NCBI RefSeq assembly: GCF_016921195.1
Contig: NZ_JAFGYF010000001.1
Span: 868,001-932,000, forward strand
Direction: 5' to 3'
Source of the DNA: Cellulosimicrobium cellulans
GTDB taxonomy: Bacteria; Actinomycetota; Actinomycetes; Actinomycetales; Cellulomonadaceae
Length of the DNA stretch: 64,000 bases
The notes beneath the pieces were generated by a model. That model did not search any database. It was not told where the DNA came from and was given only the letters and a program-made list of their open reading frames with translations. Position numbers and translations under genes: made by a program. Position 1 is the first letter of the stretch; every line of letters begins with the position of its first letter. Shown piece by piece: positions 1 to 10,427 of the stretch.

Positions 1-1
1 G

Positions 2-1147
<1,146 letters not shown>

Positions 1148-1155
1148 CCGTCGTC

Positions 1156-1161
1156 TACCCT
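1156..1161 (+). promoter_or_regulatory. Possible -10 element for cutC (TACCCT)
   Basis: TAnnnT-type hexamer 9 bases after the gdhA stop. A start site ~7 nt downstream would give a leader of about 60 nt before the cutC GTG, which has its own GGAG-type ribosome site. No convincing -35 is seen. Confidence 0.3.
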
Positions 1162-1226
1162 GGCCGACGGCCGTCGTCGTGCACGCCGCACGCGACGGCC
1201 GCCGGACCGGACGACGGGAGAGCGCA

Positions 1227-2024
1227 GTGACGACCACCGATCCCGAGGGCCCTGCCGCGCGTGCGGTCCGCGACGTCGTGCTCGAGCTCGCGGTCCAGGA
1301 CCCGGAGGGGGTCCGGGTCGCCGCCGCCGTGGGTGCAGGGCGGGTCGAGCTGTGCGTCGGCCTGGGCGCCACGGGCGGGCTCACGCCGAGCGCCGGCCTC
1401 GTGGAGGCCGCCGTCGCGGCGGCCCCGCAGGCGGTCGGCGAGGGCCCGCGCGTCGAGGTGCACGTCCTCGTGCGCTCGCGCCCCGGTGGGTTCGTCCTCT
1501 CGGCCGACGATCTCGACGTGCAGGTCCGCGACGTCCGGGCCGCGGTCGCGGCGGGGGCGGCGGGCGTCGTGGTCGGCGCGCTCACCCCGGACGGCCTCGT
1601 GGACGCGGTCGCGGCCCGCGCCCTCGTCGAGGCGGCGGACGGCCGGGAGGTGACGTTCCACCGTGCGGTCGACGTCGTCGCCGACCCGCTCGCGGCGCTC
1701 GACGTGCTCGCCGGGGTGGGAGCGGCGCGCGTGCTCACGTCCGGCGGCGCGGCACGCAGCATCGACGGGGTCGAGCGTCTGCGCGCCATGGCGTCGCACG
1801 CCCACGGCCCTCTGGGCGGCCGCGTCCAGGTGATGGCGGGCGGGGGAGTCCGCCCGCAGGACGTCGCCGCGCTCGTCGCCGCCGGCGTGGACGCCGTGCA
1901 CCTCTCCGCGAAGCGCGTCGTCGCCGACGACGCCGGGCCCGGGGGCGGTGGCGACGCCGGCTACGAGGTCACGGACCCCGACGTCGCCGCGGCGGCGCGT
2001 GCCGCGCTGGACGGCGTGCGCTAG
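1227..2024 (+). CDS. cutC: Copper homeostasis protein CutC family
   Basis: Predicted 265-residue cytoplasmic CutC-type TIM-barrel protein. The family is linked to copper tolerance in some bacteria, although its biochemical role is still debated. Recognisable blocks are GRVELCVGLGATGGLTPS near the N-terminus, the central FHRAVDVVADP strand, RVLTSGGAARSIDGVERL, and the glycine-rich VMAGGGVRPQDVAALVAAG followed by VHLSAKR. The GTG start was chosen because it follows a GGGAGAG ribosome site by a few bases and gives the normal family length; an upstream extension in the same frame overlaps gdhA and is of low complexity. It is followed by a hairpin terminator and appears monocistronic. Confidence 0.88.
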   Translation: MTTTDPEGPAARAVRDVVLELAVQDPEGVRVAAAVGAGRVELCVGLGATGGLTPSAGLVEAAVAAAPQAVGEGPRVEVHVLVRSRPGGFVLSADDLDVQVRDVRAAVAAGAAGVVVGALTPDGLVDAVAARALVEAADGREVTFHRAVDVVADPLAALDVLAGVGAARVLTSGGAARSIDGVERLRAMASHAHGPLGGRVQVMAGGGVRPQDVAALVAAGVDAVHLSAKRVVADDAGPGGGGDAGYEVTDPDVAAAARAALDGVR

Positions 2025-2078
2025 CCAGCCCGCAGCCACCTCCCCGTGCCCGCCCGGGGAACCTCCGACCACTCCGAC

Positions 2079-2106
2079 GGCCGGCCCTGCTCTCGCGGGG
2101 CCGGCC
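2079..2106 (+). terminator. Hairpin terminator after cutC
   Basis: Perfect 9-bp GC stem (GGCCGGCCC with GGGCCGGCC) around a 10-nt loop, followed by TTCG; sits 55 bases after the cutC stop and before the importer promoter region. Confidence 0.6.
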
Positions 2107-2148
2107 TTCGTGCGTCCGTCGAGACCGCGGCAGCGCCGCGATGTCTCA

Positions 2149-2167
2149 GTTAGGTAACTTTCCTGTC
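2149..2167 (+). promoter_or_regulatory. Candidate ROK/NagC-type operator upstream of the importer
   Basis: Imperfect inverted repeat GTTAGG-N7-CCTGTC with an AACTTT core (a perfect site would end CCTAAC). From memory it resembles the GTTAGG..AACTTTCCTAAC operators of sugar-responsive ROK repressors in actinobacteria. It lies 104 bp before the binding-protein start in a 246-bp intergenic region. The identity of the regulator is an inference. Confidence 0.35.
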
Positions 2168-2270
2168 GTATTCGTCGGCAGTCGGGAGGGGGTTAGTTAG
2201 TGTTCCTGCCACACGCCCCCGGGCGCCACGACGAACGACGCGAGGACGCGTCGTCCATGCGAAAGGACCG

Positions 2271-3956
2271 ATGATGATTCGAAGCACGGCGCGCAAGCGT
2301 CTGCTCACGGCGGTTGCGCTCGTGACCGGCGTGACCCTCATGGCCGCGGGCTGCTCCGGCGGCGGCAGCAACGGTGACGGGGACGAGGGCGCGAGCGGGG
2401 GCCGCACGCTCAACGTGTGGGCCGGGACGCAGACGCCGGTCGTCGCGAACTTCAACCCGTACTCGCCGAACCCGCTGCACGCGGCCAACGGCGCGATCTA
2501 CGAGCCGCTCTTCCACTACAACAAGGCGCAGGCCGGCCCGCCGGAGCCGCGGCTCGGCGAGTCGTTCGAGTGGTCGGAGGACGGCACCGAGCTCACGGTG
2601 AAGCTCCGCGAGGGCGTCAAGTGGACCGACGGCGAGGACTTCGACGCCGACGACGTCGTGTTCTCGCACACCAACGAGGCCGCCAGGCGCGACTTCGTGG
2701 TCTCGGTCGAGGCCGTCGACCCGTACACCGTGAAGTGGACGTTCGACTCCCCGCAGTTCACGTCCGAGGTGCAGCTCCTCGGCACGTCGCTGGTCGTGCC
2801 GGAGCACATCTGGTCCGAGGTCGACGACCTCGTGACGTTCGCGAACGAGGACCCGGTCGGCACCGGCCCGTACAAGGCCGACGCCGTCACCGAGGCCGCC
2901 TACACGGTGGTCGCCAACGAGGACTACTGGGGAGGCGCTCCCCAGGTGAAGAAGGTCCGCTACCTCGGCATCGACGCGAACCAGAGCGCCGAGGACCTGC
3001 TCACGACCGGCAAGGTGGACTGGGCCACGATGTTCGTGGCCGACCCCGAGCGGATCACCGCGGACGGCCGCCTCACCATGCTGAACACTCCCCAGGACCC
3101 GACGACGATCTACAGCTGCGTCTCGGTCGACCTCGGCTGCACCGGTGCGCAGACGGACGCCGCCGTGCGGCAGGCGATCAACCTCGCGATGGACCGCGGC
3201 GAGATCAACGAGAAGGCGTTCGCCGGGCACGCGGCGGTCGCGTCGCCGACCTTCGCGCTGCTCGGTCGCGACGACCGCTGGATCTCGCCCGACGTCGAGG
3301 CGGAGAGCCCGCAGACGGCCGACCCCGCCGCCGCGTCGAAGGTCCTCGAGGACGCCGGCTACACCAAGGGCGCGGACGGCATCTACGAGAAGGACGGCCA
3401 GAAGGTCGAGATGACCCTCATCACGGTCGACGGCTGGAACGACTACAACGCGGTCGGCGATCTGCTCGTCGAGCAGGCGAAGGCCGCCGGCATCTCGATC
3501 GTCCACAACAAGGTCACGCAGCAGGAGATGTCGGACGCGCGCGTCGCGGGCTCCTACCAGCTCATGGTCGGCGGCATCACGGGCCCGTCGCTCGACGACC
3601 CGTTCAGCATCTACCGCCAGTGGATGACGACGGACTACACCCGGCCCGTGGGCGAGGTCATGGAGTCCGGCCTCTTCAACTACGTGCGCTACACCAACCC
3701 GAAGGTCGACGCCGCGGTCGAGGCGGCCGCCTCGACGAACGACGAGGCCGCGAAGCAGGAGCAGTACGCGATCATCCAGGAGGAGATCACGCGTGACCTG
3801 CCCTACATCCCGGTGGTCGTGAACGCGACGATGACCTTCGCCGACACCAAGGACTTCACGGGCTGGCCGACGGAGGACGACCTCTACGCGTTCCCGCCGT
3901 CGTGGAGCACCGTGTCGCTCGGCGTCGTGCTCTCGAAGCTCGAGCCGGCGAGCTGA
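2271..3956 (+). CDS. Family-5 ABC transporter substrate-binding lipoprotein
   Basis: 561-residue extracytoplasmic solute receptor of the SBP_bac_5 (DppA/OppA-like) family. The N-terminus is a lipoprotein signal peptide: basic start, hydrophobic core TAVALVTGVTLM, lipobox MAAGC with Cys28 as the predicted lipidated residue, then a Gly/Ser/Asn linker. The mature protein carries NPYSPNPLHAANGAIYEPLF and VGTGPYKAD, typical of the family. A GAAAGGAC ribosome site precedes ATGATG; the first ATG is used. It heads a five-gene operon with two permeases and two ATPases. Family-5 receptors bind peptides, nickel or oligosaccharides; the possible ROK-type operator and the glucan-degrading host make an oligosaccharide plausible, but the sequence alone does not decide. 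Confidence 0.9.
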   Translation: MMIRSTARKRLLTAVALVTGVTLMAAGCSGGGSNGDGDEGASGGRTLNVWAGTQTPVVANFNPYSPNPLHAANGAIYEPLFHYNKAQAGPPEPRLGESFEWSEDGTELTVKLREGVKWTDGEDFDADDVVFSHTNEAARRDFVVSVEAVDPYTVKWTFDSPQFTSEVQLLGTSLVVPEHIWSEVDDLVTFANEDPVGTGPYKADAVTEAAYTVVANEDYWGGAPQVKKVRYLGIDANQSAEDLLTTGKVDWATMFVADPERITADGRLTMLNTPQDPTTIYSCVSVDLGCTGAQTDAAVRQAINLAMDRGEINEKAFAGHAAVASPTFALLGRDDRWISPDVEAESPQTADPAAASKVLEDAGYTKGADGIYEKDGQKVEMTLITVDGWNDYNAVGDLLVEQAKAAGISIVHNKVTQQEMSDARVAGSYQLMVGGITGPSLDDPFSIYRQWMTTDYTRPVGEVMESGLFNYVRYTNPKVDAAVEAAASTNDEAAKQEQYAIIQEEITRDLPYIPVVVNATMTFADTKDFTGWPTEDDLYAFPPSWSTVSLGVVLSKLEPAS

Positions 3957-4002
3957 TGAGACCGCGCCGAAGAGGAGGACCGAGGAACGAGGGCCACGCA
4001 TC

Positions 4003-5001
4003 ATGAGGTACTACGCACGGCGGATCACGTTCTACGTGATCACCCTCTGGGCGGCGATCTCGCTGAACTTCCTCATCCCGAAGCTCATGCCGGGTGACCC
4101 CAAGCAGATCTTCATCGACAAGCTGCTGCGCAAGGGCGGCGAGCTGACGCCCCAGATGCAGAACAGCATCGACCTCCTCTTCGGCGCGGACGACGACGCC
4201 TCCCTGTGGGACCAGTACGTGGCCTACTGGGGGCGCCTGTTCTCGGGAGATCTCGGGATCTCCGTCACCTACTACCCCCAGCCCGTCACCGAGCTGATCG
4301 GCCAGGCGCTGCCCTGGACGGTCGGGCTCGTGGGACTCGCGACGATCGTCTCGTTCGTCCTGGGTGTCGGGCTGGGGGCGTGGGCCGGCTGGAAGCGCGG
4401 CACGTGGGTGGACAGCATCATCCCCGCGTCGACGCTCCTCCAGGCGGTGCCCTACTTCTGGCTCGCGCTCATCCTCGTCTCGGTCTTCTCCGTCTCGACC
4501 GGATGGTTCCCGCGGATCGGCAGCTACGACATCTTCGGGTTCGACAACGGCCCCGAGTGGTCGTGGGCGTTCGTCGGCAGCGTGATCTACCACGGGTTCC
4601 TCCCCGCGCTGACGATCGTGCTCTCGTCGGTGGGCGGGTGGCTGCTCGGCATGCGCAACATGATGGTGTCCACGCTGTCGGAGGACTACGTCACGACGGC
4701 CGAGGCCAAGGGCCTGCGCCGCATGCGCGTCGCGATCACCTACGCGACCCGGAACGCCGCCCTCCCGTCGTTCGCCGGGTTCGGCGTCGCGCTGGGGTTC
4801 GTCGTGGCGGGGTCGGTGGTCATGGAGCAGGTCTTCAGCTACCCGGGCCTGGGCAAGCTCCTGTTCAACGCGGTCCAGGCGAGCGACTTCGCGCTCATGC
4901 AGGGCACGTTCCTCGTGATCACGCTCGCCGTGCTCGCCGCGAACTTCCTCATGGACATCATCTACGGACTCATCGACCCGAGGGCGCGCGCCAATGTCTG
5001 A
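4003..5001 (+). CDS. ABC transporter permease (DppB-like)
   Basis: 332-residue inner-membrane subunit of the importer. An N-terminal membrane segment carries IPKLMPGDP, the conserved start of the DppB/OppB family. Five further hydrophobic helices follow, and a cytoplasmic EAA-type coupling loop is seen at DYVTTAEAKGLRRMRVAITYATRN-like residues ~230-255. The C-terminus ends ...IYGLIDPRARANV, as is usual for the family. It begins 46 bases after the binding-protein stop and its last 8 bases overlap the next permease, indicating translational coupling. It forms the heterodimeric pore with the downstream permease. Confidence 0.92.
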   Translation: MRYYARRITFYVITLWAAISLNFLIPKLMPGDPKQIFIDKLLRKGGELTPQMQNSIDLLFGADDDASLWDQYVAYWGRLFSGDLGISVTYYPQPVTELIGQALPWTVGLVGLATIVSFVLGVGLGAWAGWKRGTWVDSIIPASTLLQAVPYFWLALILVSVFSVSTGWFPRIGSYDIFGFDNGPEWSWAFVGSVIYHGFLPALTIVLSSVGGWLLGMRNMMVSTLSEDYVTTAEAKGLRRMRVAITYATRNAALPSFAGFGVALGFVVAGSVVMEQVFSYPGLGKLLFNAVQASDFALMQGTFLVITLAVLAANFLMDIIYGLIDPRARANV

Positions 5002-6150
5002 CAACACCCGCGACACGGAGATCGTGACGCCGGCCGCCGACGCGGCCCCGGCCGCCACGGTCGTGGTCGACGGCCTCGCGCCGGCCACGACCACCGAGGG
5101 GATCGTCCCGGACGTCCCCGCGGCGCTCGACCAGGGTGCCCCCACCGTGCCCACGCGCCCCGGCCTGCGGGCGATGCTCCCGCGCCGGTCCGGCAAGCTC
5201 ACCGCCGGGATCGTCCTCGTGGCGGGCATCCTGCTCTTCACGTTCGTCGCGCCGTTCTTCGCGCAGGACCCGCGCTCGACGGCGAACCCGCGGTTCCTGC
5301 CGCCGAGCGCCGAGCACCTGCTCGGCACGAACCACATCGGGAACGACATCTTCGCCCAGGTCGCGTACGGCGGGCAGGGCTCGTTGATGGTGGGCCTCAT
5401 CGCCGGAGCCATCGCGCTCGTGCTGTCGATCGTGTTCGGCATCGTCGCGGGGTACCGCGGGCGGTTCACCGACGAGGCGCTCTCGCTCGTCACGAACATC
5501 ATGCTCGTCATCCCGGGCCTGCCGCTGATCATCGTCATCTCGGCGTACCTGCAGACGCGGTCGCTCCTCATCGTGGCCGTGATCCTCGGGCTGACGGCGT
5601 GGCCCGGTGCGGCGATCGTGCTCCGCATGCAGGCCAAGTCGCTGCGCGCGCGCGACTACGTGTCCGCGGCGCGCGTGGCGGGCGAGAAGACGCCGCGGAT
5701 CATCCTCGTGGAGATCTTCCCCAACCTCCTGCCGCTCCTCACCGCACAGTTCCTCGGGGCGGTGCTCCTCGCGATCCTCGCCGAGGCCGGGCTGTCGTTC
5801 CTCGGGCTCGGACCGTCGGGGTCGATCACGTGGGGCACCATCCTCAACCAGGCGAGCGCGAACAACGCGCTGAGCCTCGGCATGTGGTGGTGGTTCGTCC
5901 CGCCGGGCCTGCTCATCGCCCTCTTCGGCTGCGGGCTCGCGCTCATCAACTTCAGCCTGGACGAGATCATCAACCCTCGGCTGCGCCTGGGCCCGGCCGC
6001 GGTCAAGAGCGTGCGCAAGGCCCGCAAGGCCGGCCTCGCCGCGGACGCGGACCCCGACGGCGCGGGGTCGGGCACCGTCGGCGCCGACGGCAGCGACGCT
6101 GACGGTACGGACACCGACGACACCGACGACGCGAAGGAGACGGTGGGCGC

Positions 6151-6154
<4 letters not shown>
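4994..6154 (+). CDS. ABC transporter permease (DppC-like) with extended tails
   Basis: 386-residue partner permease. The family core (~residues 70-335) starts after an unusually long ~65-residue Ala/Thr/Pro-rich cytoplasmic N-terminus and ends before a ~45-residue Asp/Gly/Thr-rich acidic tail. Recognisable motifs are LGTNHIGNDIFAQVAYGGQGSL (quoted in part: LGTNHIGNDIF), the coupling loop RARDYVSAARVAGEKTPRII, and LAEAGLSFLGLG. The start overlaps the preceding stop by 8 bases and its stop overlaps the next ATG (ATGA). Both tails are longer than in typical DppC proteins and look disordered; their role is unknown. Confidence 0.92.
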
Positions 6155-7076
<922 letters not shown>

Positions 7077-7080
<4 letters not shown>

Positions 7081-7961
7081 GCACCCTCGAGGTCCGCAAC
7101 CTGGTCAAGGACTTCTCGATCCGCAAGGGGCTGCGCCGCACGCGCCTGCGCGCGGTGAACGACGTGTCGTTCACGCTGGAGCCCGGCAAGACGATCGCGG
7201 TCGTCGGCGAGTCCGGCTCCGGCAAGTCGACGGTGGCGCGCATGATCGCCCAGCTCGAGACGCCGACGTCGGGCGAGATCCTGCTGGACGGCAAGCCGTC
7301 CGCGACCCGGGGCCGTGGCCTGGACGCCTACCGGCACGACGTGCAGATGGTGTTCCAGGACCCGTTCGCGTCGCTCAACCCGTTCCACACGGTGGGCCAC
7401 CACCTCGAGCGCCCGCTGCGCCTGCACAAGGTCGCCCGTGGACGCCAGGCGCTCGACGCGCGGGTCCACGAGCTCCTCGAGCGGGTGAACCTCACGCCGG
7501 CGCCCGTGTTCGCGGCCAAGCAGCCCCACGAGATGTCGGGCGGTCAGCGGCAGCGCGTCGCGATCGCCCGCGCGCTCGCCCCGGGCGCGCGGTTCCTCGT
7601 GGCGGACGAGCCGGTGTCGATGCTCGACGTGTCGATCCGGCTCGGGGTGCTCAACCTGCTCGCGCGGCTCCAGCGGGAGGAGGACCTCGGGGTCCTCTAC
7701 ATCACGCACGACCTCGCGACCGCGCGGCACTTCAGCGACGAGATCCTCGTGATGTTCCGCGGGAACGTCGTCGAGCGGGGCCCGTCGGACCAGGTGATCC
7801 TCGACCCGCAGCACGACTACACCAAGCTGCTCCTCGGTGCGGCGCCCGAGCCGCAGAACCACGGGAAGCTGCGCGAGGAGGTGCGCCGCGAGCTCGCGGC
7901 GGCCAGGGCGGGAGCGGACGACGGCGCCGACCGCGACCCCTTCGGCACACGCGGCATGTGA
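7077..7961 (+). CDS. ABC transporter ATP-binding protein (DppF-like)
   Basis: 294-residue second ATPase of the importer. Motifs: Walker [11 protein letters not shown]-loop [15 protein letters not shown], signature [16 protein letters not shown], Walker [14 protein letters not shown]-loop [12 protein letters not shown], and a [13 protein letters not shown] tail equivalent to the DppF C-terminal extension. The ATG overlaps the previous stop (ATGA); a GGAAGGACC ribosome site lies just upstream inside the previous gene. It is the last gene of the operon and is followed by a strong hairpin. Confidence 0.94.
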
Positions 7962-7968
7962 GACCGGC

Positions 7969-8003
7969 GCACCCGCCGCCCGCTCGATCCGGGCGGCGGG
8001 TGC
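7969..8003 (+). terminator. Operon-end hairpin terminator
   Basis: Perfect 14-bp stem (GCACCCGCCGCCCG with its complement) and a 7-nt loop, 8 bases after the DppF-like stop; no T-tract beyond TGCTGCCTCG. Confidence 0.75.
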
Positions 8004-8137
8004 TGCCTCGACGTACGCGTCGGTGGTGGCGCGTACCCGTCGCGCGGGCCAGGTCTGTCGGACGCCCTGGCCCGCGCGCCGTCCCGTGCGACCCCGCACG
8101 GCGGCGCGGGGCGCGGGACGGCCGTGCGTCGTGTCGG

Positions 8138-8143
8138 TAGGGT
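8138..8143 (+). promoter_or_regulatory. -10 box TAGGGT for a leaderless transcript
   Basis: TAGGGT followed by 6 bases and then the GTG of the ribonuclease gene, with no ribosome site; the start site would fall on or next to the start codon. Confidence 0.55.
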
Positions 8144-8149
8144 CGGCTC

Positions 8150-9724
8150 GTGCCCGCCCGTCATCTGCGCCTCGCCCGCCCCGCCGCGCCGTCCGCCCCG
8201 ACGCCCTCGGCGGACGCCGCCGTCCTCGTGACCGACGCGCTCGCCGCGCTGCGTCGCGAGATGGAGGTCCCGGAGTCCTTCCCCGACGCCGTGCTCGCCG
8301 AGGCGGAGGCGGTGGCGCGGGAGCACCGCCCGGTCGTCGGCCCCGACCGCGCCGACCTGCGGCACCTGCCGTTCGTGACGATCGACCCGCCGGGGTCGAT
8401 GGACCTCGACCAGGCGCTCCACCTCGAGCGCGCCGGGGACGACCCGGCAGGCCCTGCGGGTGCGGCGTTCGTCGTGCACTACGCCATCGCGGACGTCGGC
8501 GCGTTCGTCGCGCCGGGCGGGGCGATCGACGCCGAGGTGCACGAGCGCGGGACGACCCTGTACGCGCCCGACGCTCGTACCCCGCTCCACCCCGCCGTGC
8601 TCTCGGAGGGCGTGGCGAGCCTCCTGCCGGGCGAGGACCGCCTGGCGGCGGCCTGGCGCGTCGTGCTCGACGCGCGGGGCGAGATCCTCGGCGCGACGGT
8701 GCGCCGCGCCGTCGTGCGGTCGAGGCGGCGCCTCACCTACGACGAGGCCCAGGCCGCGATCGACGCGGGCGGATCCGAGGAGGTCGGCGGCGCCGCCCTC
8801 CTCCTGCTCCGGGAGGTCGGGGAGCTGCGGCTCGCGCGCGAGCGCGAGCGCGGGGGAGTCTCGCTCGAGGTCCCCGAGCAGGAGATCGTCCCGCGCGACG
8901 ACGGCACGTTCGGCCTCGAGTTCCGCTCGACCCTCCCGGCGGAGGGGTGGAACGCCCAGATCTCGCTGCTCACGGGGATCGCGGCGGCGCGCCTCATGCG
9001 GGCGGGCGGCGTCGGCGTGTTTCGCGCGCTGCCCGAGGCCGACCCGCGCGACCTCGCGCGCCTGCGCCGCACCGCGCGCGCCCTCGGCATCGACTGGCCG
9101 CGCGAGACGGCGTACGCCGACCTCGTGCCGACGCTCGACTCCCGCGTCCCGCGCCACGCGGCCTTCCTCAACGAGGCGACGTCGCTCTTCCGCGGCGCGT
9201 CGTACGAGGCGTTCGGCGGCACGGGCCAGGAGCCCGGCGTGCCCGACGACGCCGCGCACGCGGCGATCGGCGCCGAGTACGCCCACGTCACGGCACCGTT
9301 GCGTCGGCTCGTGGACCGGTACGGCACCGAGGTCTGCCTGGCCCTGTGCGCGGGCGAGGACGTGCCGCGCTGGGTGCTCGACGCGCTGCCCGGTCTGCCG
9401 CGCACGATGGCGCGCACGGGCCAGCGTGCGGGGTCGTACGAGCGCGCGATCGTCGACGTCGTCGAGGCGGCGCTGCTGAGCGGGCGAGAGGGCGAGGAGT
9501 TCGACGGCGTCGTGGTCGACGTCGAGGACGACCGCGAGCGCGGACGGCGCCTCGAGCGCGAGGGCGGGGGTGCGGCCGGCGTGCGGCGCGGGCAGGTCGT
9601 CCTCGCCGACCCCGCGGTGCGGGCGCCGGTCGAGGGTGCGGACCTCCCGCTCGGCGACCCCGTCCGTGCGACGCTGCGCGAGGCGTCGGTGGCAGGGCGC
9701 CGCGTCCGGTTCACCGTCGGCTGA
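8150..9724 (+). CDS. RNB-domain (RNase II/R-like) ribonuclease
   Basis: 524-residue protein with a central RNB exoribonuclease domain and no clear cold-shock or S1 domain, the compact form common in actinobacteria. The entry to the active site reads [14 protein letters not shown], matching the TID..S..D.DDA metal motif of RNase II, but the fourth aspartate position is Gln. Downstream blocks [37 protein letters not shown], and the C-terminal [16 protein letters not shown] agree with the family. The GTG start is leaderless, 6 bases after TAGGGT. It would degrade single-stranded RNA 3' to 5'; activity should be treated as unproven because of the substitution. Confidence 0.88.
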   Translation: MPARHLRLARPAAPSAPTPSADAAVLVTDALAALRREMEVPESFPDAVLAEAEAVAREHRPVVGPDRADLRHLPFVTIDPPGSMDLDQALHLERAGDDPAGPAGAAFVVHYAIADVGAFVAPGGAIDAEVHERGTTLYAPDARTPLHPAVLSEGVASLLPGEDRLAAAWRVVLDARGEILGATVRRAVVRSRRRLTYDEAQAAIDAGGSEEVGGAALLLLREVGELRLARERERGGVSLEVPEQEIVPRDDGTFGLEFRSTLPAEGWNAQISLLTGIAAARLMRAGGVGVFRALPEADPRDLARLRRTARALGIDWPRETAYADLVPTLDSRVPRHAAFLNEATSLFRGASYEAFGGTGQEPGVPDDAAHAAIGAEYAHVTAPLRRLVDRYGTEVCLALCAGEDVPRWVLDALPGLPRTMARTGQRAGSYERAIVDVVEAALLSGREGEEFDGVVVDVEDDRERGRRLEREGGGAAGVRRGQVVLADPAVRAPVEGADLPLGDPVRATLREASVAGRRVRFTVG

Positions 9725-9740
9725 GGTGGGCGGGGCGACC

Positions 9741-9746
9741 TAGGCT
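9741..9746 (+). promoter_or_regulatory. -10 box TAGGCT for a leaderless transcript
   Basis: TAGGCT, 7 bases, then the GTG of the SCP-like gene; lies 17 bases after the ribonuclease stop. Confidence 0.5.
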
Positions 9747-9753
9747 GGTGCTC

Positions 9754-10125
9754 GTGCCTGCCCGACGACGTACCGACCCGGCCGCCGGACGCCTCGCCCT
9801 GGCGGCGTGGCGCACCGACCCCACCGACCGCCAGGCGGTGACGACCGCGGTGCGGTTCACGCTCGAGGAGCTCGCCGACGTCGCGCCCGGGCACACGGTC
9901 GAGGTGCGCGTGCCCCCCGCGGGTGCGGTGCAGGCGGTCGAGGGGCCCCGGCACACCCGCGGGACGCCGCCCAACGTCGTGGAGACCGACCCGCAGACGT
10001 GGCTCGGCCTCGTGACCGGTGCGCTCGCGTGGGCCGACGCCGTCGCCGACGGTCGCGTCCGCGCGTCGGGCGAGCGCTCCGACATCTCCTGGCTCCTGCC
10101 GCTCCAGGCGGCCCGCCCTCGCTGA
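9754..10125 (+). CDS. Sterol-carrier-like (SCP_3) family protein
   Basis: 123-residue protein of the bacterial SCP-ortholog type. The C-terminal half carries [30 protein letters not shown] in shortened form ([13 protein letters not shown]), followed by [18 protein letters not shown]; the Trp-rich lipid-carrier-fold end is characteristic. GTG start chosen because of the -10 box 7 bases upstream and normal length. As I recall, the mycobacterial relative sits directly before purF-purM; here those genes follow 11 kb later on the same strand. Molecular function is unknown. Confidence 0.75.
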   Translation: MPARRRTDPAAGRLALAAWRTDPTDRQAVTTAVRFTLEELADVAPGHTVEVRVPPAGAVQAVEGPRHTRGTPPNVVETDPQTWLGLVTGALAWADAVADGRVRASGERSDISWLLPLQAARPR

Positions 10126-10427
10126 GGTTCGTGCTCCGGGCCGGGGACGCGCGTGTTACCGGTGCGTAACGTTCTCGGCCCGAGGTCTGGCGGCGCGGCA
10201 CGCGGAGGGCTAGCGTCCGATGATGACCGGCCGCCGTCCGCGCGGGCGCTCGCGGCACGACGACGTGCGGCGACGTTCTCGCGGCGGTGACGTGGCAGCA
10301 ACCGCCCGTTCATCCAGGTGGGGTGCGATGTCCTGCGGAGGCAGGGCGTCGACCCGTCCGAGGCTTGGACGCGATCGATGGACGCGCGACTGCTGCCCGG
10401 CCGTCCGCACGAGATGAAGGAGTCAGC
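10126..10427. other. Intergenic region before the secreted nuclease gene
   Basis: About 300 bases without a supported gene. It holds an inverted repeat GTTAC-N6-GTAAC at 10155-10170, a -10-like TAGCGT at 10211-10216 (6 bases before an ATG at 10223 that opens a 64-codon Arg-rich frame of doubtful reality), a single GTTCATCCAGG at 10308-10318 that resembles one unit of a PhoP box, and the AAGGAG ribosome site of the next gene at 10418-10423. If TAGCGT is used, the mRNA leader is about 200 nt. Confidence 0.4.

Noticed and set aside
10223-10417. 64-codon Arg-rich frame after TAGCGT
   Set aside because: Spacing fits a leaderless start, but the composition is typical of a GC-rich random frame and it lies in the leader of the nuclease gene.
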